64,000 bases of DNA from Acidobacteriota bacterium (GTDB lineage: Bacteria; Acidobacteriota; Terriglobia; Terriglobales; Acidobacteriaceae). The translations under genes and the position numbers were made by a program. The DNA lies in assembly GCA_023410055.1 (NCBI GenBank), contig JAEYQK010000088.1, positions 8,272 to 72,271 on the forward strand. The letters are read 5' to 3'. The notes under the pieces were generated by a model. It had not been told where the DNA came from. It was given only the letters and a program-made list of their open reading frames with translations, and searched no databases. Each line of letters begins with the position of its first letter. Within the stretch, counting starts at the first letter, position 1. Positions 35,812-44,081 of this stretch are shown in pieces.

Positions 35812-36306
35812 TCAGCGCTGCGACTCCAGGGCGCGGCTGCGCTCTTTCAGAAACTCCGTTGTCGAGTGGTCTTTCGGATCGCCGACGATGGCGACACGCC
35901 CGCCATACGAACGTACAAGGTCGCCCTCGGGGACGCTGGCCTCTGTGTAGTCAGTTCCCTTGGCTTGAACGTCCGGACGTATCTCGCTGATCAGCGCGCG
36001 GGGATCAGGCTCTCCGAAGATCACGACGGCATCAACGTCAGCCAGCGCCGCGATGATTTCGGCGCGTTCGTTCTCGGGCATAGCGGGCCGCCCCTCGCCC
36101 TTCAGCCTACGAACCGATTCATCTGAATTGACCGCCACAACGAGTCGCCCACCGAGCGACTTTGCTCCGTGCAGATAGCGAACGTGCCCCACGTGCAGCA
36201 TGTCAAAACACCCATTCGCGAGCGTGACGGACTCTCCTGCCCCGCGCCACGCGGCGACGCGGTCGCGCAACTCGGCGCGAGTGACGATTTTGTCGATGTA
36301 GGTCAA
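35812..36306 (-). CDS. rfaE2: D-glycero-beta-D-manno-heptose 1-phosphate adenylyltransferase
   Basis: 164 residues, the stand-alone C-terminal domain of HldE. Nucleotidyltransferase motifs: ANGCFDMLHVGHVRYL with His38-Val-Gly-His41, VVAVNSDESVRRLKG, and DHSTTEFLKE (the ISTT-like C-terminal motif). It makes ADP-heptose for LPS core synthesis. It sits immediately before the heptosyltransferase gene, with 15-30 bases between the stop and the plausible starts. Confidence 0.92.
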   Translation of the reverse strand: MTYIDKIVTRAELRDRVAAWRGAGESVTLANGCFDMLHVGHVRYLHGAKSLGGRLVVAVNSDESVRRLKGEGRPAMPENERAEIIAALADVDAVVIFGEPDPRALISEIRPDVQAKGTDYTEASVPEGDLVRSYGGRVAIVGDPKDHSTTEFLKERSRALESQR

Positions 36307-36376
36307 AGCTGGATTGTATCAAGAAGAGGGGGTGGGAGGGCGTCCGGAGGTAACCTGAGAACATGCCCCCGGCGAA

Positions 36377-36410
36377 ACCGGTCTGTTACGGAACTCTGCA
36401 ACAGACCGGT
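36377..36410. terminator. Long hairpin downstream of MBL hydrolase gene
   Basis: Arms ACCGGTCTGTT (36377-36387) and AACAGACCGGT (36400-36410) with a 12-nt loop, extended by CCGGC/GCCGG outside. It lacks a U-run, so it may be a palindromic repeat rather than a terminator. Confidence 0.5.
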
Positions 36411-36432
36411 GATGCCGGCGGCAGCAATTGCA

Positions 36433-37338
36433 CTACTTTGCTGCGCTCGCGTCTTTGGCGTTCACGCTCTTGTAGACCCACTCCGTGAACTGCGGCATTT
36501 TGACGAAGCCGTTCAGCTTTTCGTATTTGGCCAGCACGTTCTCGGACTTCATCTGGTCGAGTGTCTTGCCCTGCTTCATAGCGGCGCGAACGAGTTCTGC
36601 CGTGTCACGCAGGAAGGCAGTGTATTCCTTCATCTGCGCCGCGGTATACATCGGGCCGTGTCCGGCGATGAATTTTGTGTCAGGCGGAACCATGGCAACA
36701 ACCTTGTCGACAGCGTCGGCCAATGCCAGAACGTTTCCTCCACCGTCCATGTCGATCACCGGGAACATGCCGGAGAAGAGCTCGTCGCCCATGTGCACCA
36801 CGTTCTCTTTCACGAACCATACGACGCCATCGCCATCGGTGTGCCCACTCGCGGATGGATGAACGAAGCGCACCTCTTCACCGCCCATATACAGACACAT
36901 TCCGTTATCGAATGTAACGATCGGCCATGCCTCGGGAGCCATGGCTTTGACTTGGCGCCCGAGCACTGTCGATTCCGCCGAAAGATGTTTGCGTACATTC
37001 TGTTGGGCAATGATCGTGGCTTCCTTCGAGAGTCCCTCGTTCGAGCCAACGTGGTCGTAGTGATGATGCGTGATTAACACGTACTTGATCGGCTTGTCGG
37101 TCACCGACTTGATGGCGGCGCGGATCTCAGCGGCAATGGGCTGTGTTCCCGTGTCGACTAGCAGTACGCCTTCGCCCGTTACGAGAAAGGCCATGTTGCC
37201 GCCGCTTCCGGTAAGCGTGTAGAGATTATCGGCAACCTTGGTTGTGGTCAGCTCGACCGGCTTTGGCGCGGCCTGCTGGGCGATTGCAAATCCGGCGATG
37301 AATAGAATGAGGGAGAGAACAAAGACTTTCTTCAACAT
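36433..37338 (-). CDS. Secreted metallo-beta-lactamase-fold hydrolase
   Basis: 301 residues from the second ATG (37338), which follows GAGG. Signal peptide to about 20. The metal motif is THHHYDHVGSNEG; the later ligands are the His in SASGHTDGD, an Asp in PVIDMDGGG, and the His in FIAGHGPMY. The layout resembles periplasmic subclass B3-like/quinoprotein-relay hydrolases. It acts in the periplasm; the substrate is unknown and true lactamase activity should not be assumed. Confidence 0.85.
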   Translation of the reverse strand: MLKKVFVLSLILFIAGFAIAQQAAPKPVELTTTKVADNLYTLTGSGGNMAFLVTGEGVLLVDTGTQPIAAEIRAAIKSVTDKPIKYVLITHHHYDHVGSNEGLSKEATIIAQQNVRKHLSAESTVLGRQVKAMAPEAWPIVTFDNGMCLYMGGEEVRFVHPSASGHTDGDGVVWFVKENVVHMGDELFSGMFPVIDMDGGGNVLALADAVDKVVAMVPPDTKFIAGHGPMYTAAQMKEYTAFLRDTAELVRAAMKQGKTLDQMKSENVLAKYEKLNGFVKMPQFTEWVYKSVNAKDASAAK

Positions 37339-37410
37339 GATGCCTCGCAAAACGAGATTTAGAGACTTGGATCCGCGAAGAACTCAATAGTACACCGGAA
37401 CTCCCCTATC

Positions 37411-37448
37411 TCAATGGCCCGATGACCCGATCACCCAATGGCTCGATA
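37411..37448. repeat. GATCACCC repeat cluster (family G)
   Basis: GGCCCGATGACCCGATCACC and a trailing CAATGGCTCGATAG, with the same unit as the other clusters. It lies between the MBL and deoxynucleoside kinase genes (divergent). Confidence 0.7.
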
Positions 37449-37521
37449 GTGTTTACTCATCCCGCAATTGCTTCCTGCCGCAATGCGCGATATTCTTCGA
37501 CGCAGTTCGATGTTGTGAGCC

Positions 37522-38187
37522 ATGGCCAATCTCTTTGAAGCACCGCGCTATATAGCCCTCGAAGGACCGATCCGCGTCGGCAAAAGCACGCTCACGCGCA
37601 TCATTGCCGACCGGTTGCACGCCCAACAAATCATCGAACCGGACGACAACCCTTTCCTGAAGCCCTTCTACGACGGCGAACCCGGCTCGGCGTTCCAGGC
37701 GCAGTTCTGGTTCCTTGTGCGACGATTCGAGCAACTCAGAGCCCTCGACATGAACGGTCAGGCTCGTCGCGCCATCGTCGCCGACTATATTTTCGAGAAA
37801 GACAAGCTCTTCGCCTACCTGAATCTCAACGACGCCGAACTCGACGTCTACAACCGCTACTACGAGATGTTCCAAAAGCAGGTACCCACGCCCGATCTTG
37901 TCATCTACTTGCAGGCGACGCCCGAGGTGCTGAAGAAGCGGCTAAAGAAGAAGAAGGCGCCGGGCGAAGCCGCCATCAACGAGGACTACCTGGAAGAAGT
38001 CGTGAAGGCCTACGAACACTTCTTCTTCCACTACTCGGCCTCCGACCTGCTCGTGGTCAACACCTCCGAAATCGATTTCGTCGACCACAACCAGGACCTG
38101 CAAGAGCTGTTGAAGAAGCTCGACGAACCTATCCGCGGAACACAGTACTTCCTGCCACTCGGCGGAGGGGCAGTGGAAGGAAAGTAG
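37522..38187 (+). CDS. Deoxynucleoside kinase (dGK/dAK family)
   Basis: 221 residues. P-loop GPIRVGKST (residues 15-23), the DR[YS]-like region replaced by ADYIFEKDKLFAYLNL, and the family strand PDLVIYLQATPEVLKKRL. The lid is rich in Lys/Arg (KRLKKKKAPGE). It phosphorylates deoxynucleosides for salvage. It heads a run of three plus-strand genes; the next two are unrelated membrane/secreted proteins. Confidence 0.88.
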   Translation: MANLFEAPRYIALEGPIRVGKSTLTRIIADRLHAQQIIEPDDNPFLKPFYDGEPGSAFQAQFWFLVRRFEQLRALDMNGQARRAIVADYIFEKDKLFAYLNLNDAELDVYNRYYEMFQKQVPTPDLVIYLQATPEVLKKRLKKKKAPGEAAINEDYLEEVVKAYEHFFFHYSASDLLVVNTSEIDFVDHNQDLQELLKKLDEPIRGTQYFLPLGGGAVEGK

Positions 38188-38201
38188 GCGCAAACGACCT
38201 G

Positions 38202-38666
38202 ATGAACACAGACCCCTCTCCGAGCCTGCTAAAAGAATCTGCTGTTTACGCTACGAAGCGCTTGCTGATGGCTGCTGGCGTCTTGCTCGGGGCTTGTTGT
38301 GTGCTGGTTGGGATCTTCTATTTCATCTCCCGCGACATGTGTGGCAATGACGTGGTACGCGAGGTGGTATCGCCAGACGGCAAACAGAAAGTGGTGGTTT
38401 TTGAGCGGAGTTGCGGAGCTACTACTGGATTCAGCACACAAATGTCCATCGTCCAGGCTCGTAAGAAGCTGGATAACGAGGGAGGAAACGCCTTCGTGGC
38501 AGATTCAAGTCACGGTGCTGTCGAGGTGAACAGCAGAGGCGTCATCGATGCCGATGTCCATTGGATCGACAACAACACGGTCGAAATCAGTTATCCTGTC
38601 GGGGCGCGTATCTTTAGGAACAATTCACAGGTGGGGAGCGTTAGTGTGAGATATACAGCTAAGTAG
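38202..38666 (+). CDS. Small membrane protein, DUF5412-like
   Basis: 154 residues. One membrane helix (about 21-44: LLMAAGVLLGACCVLVGIFY), then a periplasmic part with CGNDVVREVVSPDGKQK, VVFERSCGATTGF and a VHWIDNNTVEISY strand. The CGN...SPDG...CGATTGFSTQ pattern recalls DUF5412, a family without a known role. It starts 14 bases after the kinase gene. Confidence 0.6.
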   Translation: MNTDPSPSLLKESAVYATKRLLMAAGVLLGACCVLVGIFYFISRDMCGNDVVREVVSPDGKQKVVVFERSCGATTGFSTQMSIVQARKKLDNEGGNAFVADSSHGAVEVNSRGVIDADVHWIDNNTVEISYPVGARIFRNNSQVGSVSVRYTAK

Positions 38667-38683
38667 CTGAGGGGTGCAAGGCC

Positions 38684-39652
38684 TTGCTATCGAACCTACA
38701 TCTTTGCCTGTTGCTCGTTGCCCTCTTTGCCTTTCCAGCCTTGGCTCAGACACCTTCTCGTGCAGACAAAAATGCTGCGCTCCGCTATCGCAGTGCATTC
38801 TCGCTGATGAGCACCAGCACAGTCAGCGATGCTGAAATTGGCCGCATGGAATCCGTGGCCAACGGCAAAGCACAATGGGACGAAGCGACACTCGGAAAGA
38901 TCGTTGACGCCAACGAACAAGCGGTGGAGATGATGGTGCGCGGGGCGTCAATGCCGTATTGCGAGTGGGGCGTTGACCGCGAAAATGGCTGGACGGGAAA
39001 CGCTTCAATGATCATGCCTGCCCGATCGCTTGCCCGACTTAATGCCCTGACTGCACACAGGCTTGCGGCGCGCGGGGACAGCAAAGGCGCAACACGCCAC
39101 TTGCTTGCTGGCATACGATTTACGCGCGATCTTGCGCAAAACACGCCTTTGATTAACGCCTTGGTTGCAAGGGCCATTCTGCCTTACGACTTGAATTCGG
39201 CAGTTGTACTATTTCAGTCCGGGCGGATCACGGCAGCGGACAAGGCGTCCCTTGTAAAGGTCGTACGGGCGCTGCCTCCCGATGTATTCGACTGGAGCCG
39301 GACTGTATACGTCGAAATGGATGGCATTCGCAATGGGCAAGCCCTACTAAAGAAGTCGAGCGATCCCAAGAAGCTCATTGCGGATCTCGGCAAGGATCCG
39401 AACCTATATGGAAGCGATCCGCGTCCGACCGAAAAGGACCTCTTGGAGTTTGATTCGACTATGCGCGAGGCTGTCAGGGTCTTTGCGATGCCTTCAGCGC
39501 AGGCTGAGGACGGGATTCGCTTGTTGAATGCCAGGGTGCAGAAGCTGAGCCCCATTACTCGCGATGCTTTGCGCTGGTTCGATACAGCACACAAGGCCCG
39601 CAAAGAAGTGGAGGAGCTTCGGAGCGCATTCTTGAAGAAAGCGTCAAGCTGA
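38684..39652 (+). CDS. Secreted helical protein of unknown function
   Basis: 322 residues from a TTG with GAGGGG 9 bases upstream. Signal peptide (LLLVALFAFPALA-Q). The mature part is helical (RSLARLNALTAHRLAARGDSK, ATRHLLAGIRFTRDLAQNTP). I recognise no family with confidence. It begins 17 bases after the DUF5412-like gene, probably in one transcript. Confidence 0.6.
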   Translation: MLSNLHLCLLLVALFAFPALAQTPSRADKNAALRYRSAFSLMSTSTVSDAEIGRMESVANGKAQWDEATLGKIVDANEQAVEMMVRGASMPYCEWGVDRENGWTGNASMIMPARSLARLNALTAHRLAARGDSKGATRHLLAGIRFTRDLAQNTPLINALVARAILPYDLNSAVVLFQSGRITAADKASLVKVVRALPPDVFDWSRTVYVEMDGIRNGQALLKKSSDPKKLIADLGKDPNLYGSDPRPTEKDLLEFDSTMREAVRVFAMPSAQAEDGIRLLNARVQKLSPITRDALRWFDTAHKARKEVEELRSAFLKKASS

Positions 39653-39731
39653 CTTCGGAGCAGAACCGTGAGGACAGCCCGCTTCTATCCTGGCAGCGGG
39701 AACGAGCTTGCGGCAACTAATAGCCTAACAG

Positions 39732-40163
39732 TCAGAAAAACACTTCCGGCGACACGTGAAAGCGTTCGCTGAGGCGGCGAATCTGCTCTTTGTTCAGCTC
39801 TCTCTTGCCGTTCATGATCTCCGAGACAATGCTCGGAGTCCCGAAAACGTCCACTAAGTCGCGCTGCTTCAGGCCGTGCTGTTCCATCAGGAATGACAGT
39901 ACATCGCGTGGCGATGCTTTCGGCAGTTTGTAAGCGCGCTCCTCATAGTCTTCGATTAGCAATGTGAGGAGGTCGGCAAGATCCTTTTCCTCAGGAGTGA
40001 GTTGTCCGCTGCGCTGGTCGAGATCGCTCAAAACCTGAAGGAAGTACTCGTTCTCCTCGTCCGTGCGAATCACCCTGGGAGAAACCTTCGCCAGCAAAGC
40101 AGCATATGCCGAGTTGTGGGTTTGTTTCACCTCTACATTATGCACGGACGCTGCCTCGTCCAA
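39732..40163 (-). CDS. HigA-like antitoxin / XRE regulator without visible toxin
   Basis: 143 residues (TTG start; a GTG 18 bases further in is also possible). The N-terminal helical part (YFLQVLSDLDQRSGQLTPEE, ADLLTLLIEDYEERAYKLP) and the C-terminal helix-turn-helix (LKQRDLVDVFGTPSIVSEIM-GKRELNKEQIRRLSERFHVSP) match HigA-type antitoxins. No HigB/RelE reading frame lies on either side (79 bases to the left, 127 to the right), so it is an orphan or acts as an ordinary repressor. Confidence 0.78.
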   Translation of the reverse strand: MDEAASVHNVEVKQTHNSAYAALLAKVSPRVIRTDEENEYFLQVLSDLDQRSGQLTPEEKDLADLLTLLIEDYEERAYKLPKASPRDVLSFLMEQHGLKQRDLVDVFGTPSIVSEIMNGKRELNKEQIRRLSERFHVSPEVFF

Positions 40164-40290
40164 CTCTCATCCCAGACGCAAGTTGGCTTGTCGGTTTTTC
40201 CACTCCCTCTGTCCTCCCTGCATCCAAAGGACTACAATGGATTGGTAACAGGCTCTATCCGCCTGCTGCGGAAGGGCACTGGAGGCAAAT

Positions 40291-41193
40291 GTGAGCGTTG
40301 TACCCATCCGGCATCAGTCGAAAGTCACGACCTCGTCCATTCAAGAGAAGAAACTCAATCACCAGCCCATCACGTGCCTGACTGCGTACGATTACGCCAG
40401 TGCGCGCCTGGTGGACGAAGCCGGCATCGACCTGATCCTGGTCGGCGACTCGCTCGCCCAGGTCATGCTCGGCTATGACAACACCCTGCCCGTCACGATG
40501 GAAGAGATGCTGCACCACGCGCGTGCCGTCCGCCGCGGGGTGAAGCGTGCCCTCATTGTTGGGGACATGCCCTTTTCCTCCTATCACATCGACTGCAAGG
40601 AAGCCCTGCGCAATGCAGCCAGATTCGTGAAGGAAGCTGGCGCCGAGGCCGTTAAGATCGAGGGCGGCGAGAAGCGCTCGCACATGATCAGCAAGATCGT
40701 GGACGCCGAAATCCCCGTGATGGGGCACATCGGATTGACGCCGCAGTCGGTGAACGCCATGGGCGGATACAAGGTGCAGGGCAAGACGCTGAACGCCATT
40801 GAACAACTCATGCGCGATGCCAAGGCGCTGGAGCGGGCGGGAGCGTTCTCGGTCGTGCTCGAAGGTATTCCGCGTGAAGTCGCGACCATGATCACCGAAG
40901 AGCTGAAGATTCCCACGATCGGCATCGGCGCCGGTCCGGATTGCGACGGCCAGATCCTTGTCTATCACGACCTGCTCGGGTACTCGTTCGGACAACCAGC
41001 TAAGTTCGTTCGCCGCTACGCCGACCTGAATAGCATCGTGACGACCGCGCTTCAGGCTTATAAGAACGACGTCGAAGGCGGCAGCTATCCGGCAGATGCC
41101 GAGTCGTATCATCTACCAAAGGACACGGCTGCTGGACTCGACACCGTTCTGACGCGCAAGCGGGCGATGAAGCGCGACTACGTCGGAGACTAA
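40291..41193 (+). CDS. panB: 3-methyl-2-oxobutanoate hydroxymethyltransferase
   Basis: 300 residues from the GTG at 40291, with GGAGG 5 bases upstream. PanB signs: CLTAYDYASARLVDEAGID, ILVGDSLAQVMLGYDNTLPV, the Mg site VKIEGGEKR, PVMGHIGLTPQSV and IGIGAGPDCDGQILVYHDLL. It makes ketopantoate from 2-oxoisovalerate, the first step to pantothenate. panC follows after a 90-base hairpin-containing gap. Confidence 0.95.
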   Translation: MSVVPIRHQSKVTTSSIQEKKLNHQPITCLTAYDYASARLVDEAGIDLILVGDSLAQVMLGYDNTLPVTMEEMLHHARAVRRGVKRALIVGDMPFSSYHIDCKEALRNAARFVKEAGAEAVKIEGGEKRSHMISKIVDAEIPVMGHIGLTPQSVNAMGGYKVQGKTLNAIEQLMRDAKALERAGAFSVVLEGIPREVATMITEELKIPTIGIGAGPDCDGQILVYHDLLGYSFGQPAKFVRRYADLNSIVTTALQAYKNDVEGGSYPADAESYHLPKDTAAGLDTVLTRKRAMKRDYVGD

Positions 41194-41203
41194 ACATTTG
41201 ATG

Positions 41204-41280
41204 ATTTGTTGATTTGATGACTTGATGATCTATGATCGTGTTTCAGATCAACAAATCATCAAGTCAACAGATCAACAAAT
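41204..41280. repeat. Imperfect 26-bp inverted repeat between panB and panC
   Basis: Left arm 41204-41229 (ATTTGTTGATTTGATGACTT plus GATGAT) and right arm 41255-41280, matching except about two bases, with a 25-nt loop. Unlike the coding DNA around it, it is AT-rich. It ends 3 bases before the panC start, so it covers the ribosome site region. Confidence 0.75.
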
Positions 41281-41283
41281 TGC

Positions 41284-42147
41284 ATGCGAATCCTTCATAC
41301 AATCCCCGAAACCCAAGCTGTCTGCCGCCAGGCGCGCCGTGATGGCAAGCGCATCGGGCTCGTGCCCACGATGGGCGCGCTTCACGAGGGGCACATATCG
41401 CTCGTGAAGGCCGCACGCGCGCAGACCGAGTTTGTCATCGCTTCGATCTTCGTCAATCCGCTTCAGTTCGGGCCCAACGAAGACTTCGCCAAGTATCCAC
41501 GCACGTTCGAGCACGATTGCCAACTGCTCGAGTCTGAGGGCGTGGCAGCAGTGTTCGCGCCGACGCCAGAGGAGATGTATCCGAAAGACGCGGCTACGTT
41601 CGTCGAGGTGGAAGGTCTACCGCAGAAGCTTGAAGGGCGCACGCGCCCCACGCACTTTCGTGGCGTGACCACCGTCGTCAACAAGCTATTCAACATCGTG
41701 CAACCTGACCGCGCCTTCTTTGGACAGAAAGATGCGCAGCAGGTCGTCATCATCCAAAAGATGGTGAGCGATCTCAACATGGACCTCGACGTCGTTGTCT
41801 GCCCCATCGTGCGCGAACGCGACGGGCTCGCCTTGAGTTCGCGCAACCGCTATCTCAGCGACGAGCAGCGCCGACAAGCGCTGGTCCTCAACCGCGCCCT
41901 CATGCGTATTCAGAACGATGCCGACCGCGGCGAGAGCTGTGCAGCCAAGCTGATTGAGTCCGGCAAGTCGGTTGTCGCGGAAGAACCGCAAGTTCGCCTG
42001 GACTATCTAGAGATTGTCGATCGCGAATCGCTCGATCCCGTGGACGACATTTCACGCGGAGCGCTGGTCGCTGTCGCGGCGTTCGTTGGCCCTACGCGCC
42101 TGATCGACAACATCGTCCTGCACGGCGCCGGTGTTGGCAGACGCTAG
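41284..42147 (+). CDS. panC: Pantothenate synthetase
   Basis: 287 residues. PTMGALHEGHISLVKAA holds the HxGH nucleotidyl motif; SIFVNPLQFGPNEDF, FGQKDAQQVVIIQKMV and the KMSKS-like SSRNRYLS follow. It condenses pantoate and beta-alanine with ATP. The ATG at 41284 directly follows the inverted repeat; no clear Shine-Dalgarno sequence is seen there. Confidence 0.95.
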   Translation: MRILHTIPETQAVCRQARRDGKRIGLVPTMGALHEGHISLVKAARAQTEFVIASIFVNPLQFGPNEDFAKYPRTFEHDCQLLESEGVAAVFAPTPEEMYPKDAATFVEVEGLPQKLEGRTRPTHFRGVTTVVNKLFNIVQPDRAFFGQKDAQQVVIIQKMVSDLNMDLDVVVCPIVRERDGLALSSRNRYLSDEQRRQALVLNRALMRIQNDADRGESCAAKLIESGKSVVAEEPQVRLDYLEIVDRESLDPVDDISRGALVAVAAFVGPTRLIDNIVLHGAGVGRR

Positions 42148-42189
42148 GAACTCGGCTAATATCTCCGGTGTCTATACGTATGTAAGCTG

Positions 42190-43284
42190 ATGGAAATACT
42201 GTCGATCAGAGACGAGCTGCACACGGGCGAGGACGGGACGTCCTCGCGACAGCCGGCCGGAGGCCAGCGCTCCAATCGCACGTGGCGCATCACACGCTGG
42301 AGCCTCCGCATTGCGCTCTGGGCTGTCATCTTCTATTGCATCTTCTTCGTATACCGCGCGGTGCACATGCCGCTTAAATCCTACGCGAGCGAGCTCAAGC
42401 CGCTGACTGGCGACGAGGTCCAGCTGCGCGACCGCATGTCCGCCCACGTCAGTCAACTTGCGAGCGTGATCGGCGAGCGCAATCTCGACAAGTACGACAG
42501 GCTTCAAAAGAGCATCGCCTACATTCAGACGCAACTCGAACAGATGGGTTATCAGGTAGCGAAGCAGGACTACACGATTCAGGGCCCCACGTTCACGAAC
42601 CTCGAAGTCGTCGTGCCCGGCAACAAGCTGTCGGGCGAGAACGTCGTCATCGGGGCGCACTATGATTCCGTAGTCGGAACACCTGGTGCGAACGACAACG
42701 CCAGCGGTGTGGCTGCCGTGCTTGAACTCGCTCGCGTGATGAAGTCGAGTAAGCCTGAGCGGACGGTTCGCTTCGTATTCTTCGCCAACGAAGAGCCGCC
42801 GTATTTCCAGACTCCGCAGATGGGCAGCTACGTTTACGCCGCGAAACTGAAGGAGCAGAGCATACGCGTCACCTCGATGATGGCGATCGAGACGATCGGT
42901 GCCTACTACGATCAGCCCGGGTCGCAGCATTATCCGGCAGGGCTTGCCGCGCTCTATCCTGATAAGGGCAACTTCATCGGCTTCGTCGGGAATACCGAAT
43001 CGCGCCCGCTCGTTGAACATGCGATTAGCACGTTTCGCGAGACAACGCAGTTTCCCTCCGAGGCACTTTCAGCGCCGGGCGGCATTACGGGCGTTGGCTG
43101 GTCCGATCAGTGGTCGTTCTGGCGGTTCGGATACCAGGGCATCATGGTCACCGACACCGCGCCTTTTCGCTACGCTCATTATCACCAGCGGACGGATACT
43201 CCGGAGAAGCTAGACTACGACCGCATGGCGCGGGTCGTCGCGGGACTGGAGCGGGTGGTTAACTCGTTGGCGAATGCGAAGTAA
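42190..43284 (+). CDS. Membrane-anchored M28 family zinc peptidase
   Basis: 364 residues. A single helix (about 41-58) anchors it; the rest is periplasmic. The M28 zinc ligands can be read: His/Asp in GAHYDSV, Asp in GANDNASG, the Glu pair in ANEEPP, and the final His in YAHYHQRTDTP. It is an aminopeptidase-like fold (or glutaminyl cyclase-like). The sequence downstream (CCGTGTGAATCCGTGG) looks like a dispersed repeat. Confidence 0.88.
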   Translation: MEILSIRDELHTGEDGTSSRQPAGGQRSNRTWRITRWSLRIALWAVIFYCIFFVYRAVHMPLKSYASELKPLTGDEVQLRDRMSAHVSQLASVIGERNLDKYDRLQKSIAYIQTQLEQMGYQVAKQDYTIQGPTFTNLEVVVPGNKLSGENVVIGAHYDSVVGTPGANDNASGVAAVLELARVMKSSKPERTVRFVFFANEEPPYFQTPQMGSYVYAAKLKEQSIRVTSMMAIETIGAYYDQPGSQHYPAGLAALYPDKGNFIGFVGNTESRPLVEHAISTFRETTQFPSEALSAPGGITGVGWSDQWSFWRFGYQGIMVTDTAPFRYAHYHQRTDTPEKLDYDRMARVVAGLERVVNSLANAK

Positions 43285-43322
43285 GCTTCGCTCTGTTCTT
43301 TTCGATCCGTGTGAATCCGTGG

Positions 43323-44009
43323 CTAGCTCTTCTTCCCCGACACGAACTCGCTCCCAGCGATCACGTATCTGTACAGATGCTCTGCCGCCTTGGTAATCCC
43401 CACCCGCGGTGTGCTGACGACTTTTGCCGGAACGAAACCGTCATCCATCATCTGCAAGTCTGACGTTGCATCCAGCAGGTCTTTGCCGTTGTCGCGTTCG
43501 CGGGTGATTCCCAGCGCCTGCGCTAACCGCCCCGGTCCGGATGTAAGCAACCGAAGCTCCCGGTGCCCCACGTTCGCGAAGCTAACGTGGGGAAGTCCCC
43601 GCGCCCGTGCCATCTGTTCGATTCCCGCCAGCGGCTCCAGTGCGCGGATCAGCACGCATCCTGCATCGCCCTCGGGGAGGCACGAAACATTCAGACAGTA
43701 ATGATTGCCGTAAATGAAGTAGACGTATGCGAATCCCGGTGGGCCAAACAGAACTGCGTTACGCGCAGTGCGGCCAGCTGCCGCATGGGCAGCTGGGTCC
43801 CCTGTACCCATGTAAGCTTCGGTCTCGACGATGCGTGCTGCAATAATGGTGCGTCGCTCGCGACGTATGAGGATCTTACCCAACAGCTCGCGCGCGACCA
43901 CACGCGGATCGCGGTCAAAGAATTCGCGCACGATGGAATTCAGGTGCGCGACCGAGAACTCGTCAGTCCTCGAAGCGGCTTTGATGACTCTGTTTGTGAG
44001 CTTCGGCAT
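43323..44009 (-). CDS. 3-methyladenine DNA glycosylase (AAG/MPG type) with in-frame palindrome
   Basis: 228 residues from the ATG at 44009 (a TTG 24 bases upstream is possible). MPG signs: VVARELLGKILIRR, VETEAYMGTGDPAAHA, GRTARNAVLFGPPGFAYVYF, the YGNHYCLNV strand and SGPGRLAQALGI. It excises alkylated purines. Between MARARG and SGPGRL, PHVSFANVGHREL looks longer than the usual loop and coincides with a 9-bp palindrome (43566-43592). Cytoplasmic DNA repair. Confidence 0.9.
   Translation of the reverse strand: MPKLTNRVIKAASRTDEFSVAHLNSIVREFFDRDPRVVARELLGKILIRRERRTIIAARIVETEAYMGTGDPAAHAAAGRTARNAVLFGPPGFAYVYFIYGNHYCLNVSCLPEGDAGCVLIRALEPLAGIEQMARARGLPHVSFANVGHRELRLLTSGPGRLAQALGITRERDNGKDLLDATSDLQMMDDGFVPAKVVSTPRVGITKAAEHLYRYVIAGSEFVSGKKS
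43566..43592. repeat. CCCCACGTT palindrome inside the glycosylase gene
   Basis: Arms CCCCACGTT (43566-43574) and AACGTGGGG (43584-43592), loop of 9. The outer GTGCCCCAC/GTGGGG context resembles family A. In frame with the gene. Confidence 0.75.
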
Positions 44010-44081
44010 TGTAGTTGCAGCTAGATCACCCAAGTTATCTGAAAAGGGCTCATTCGGGCAAAAATGACCAGGAGATCAGCA

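Noticed and set aside
43783..43800. CAGCTGCC/GGCAGCTG palindrome in the DNA glycosylase gene as a further inserted element
   Set aside because: It encodes the normal conserved DPAxHAxxGRTARN motif of the family, so it is native coding sequence.
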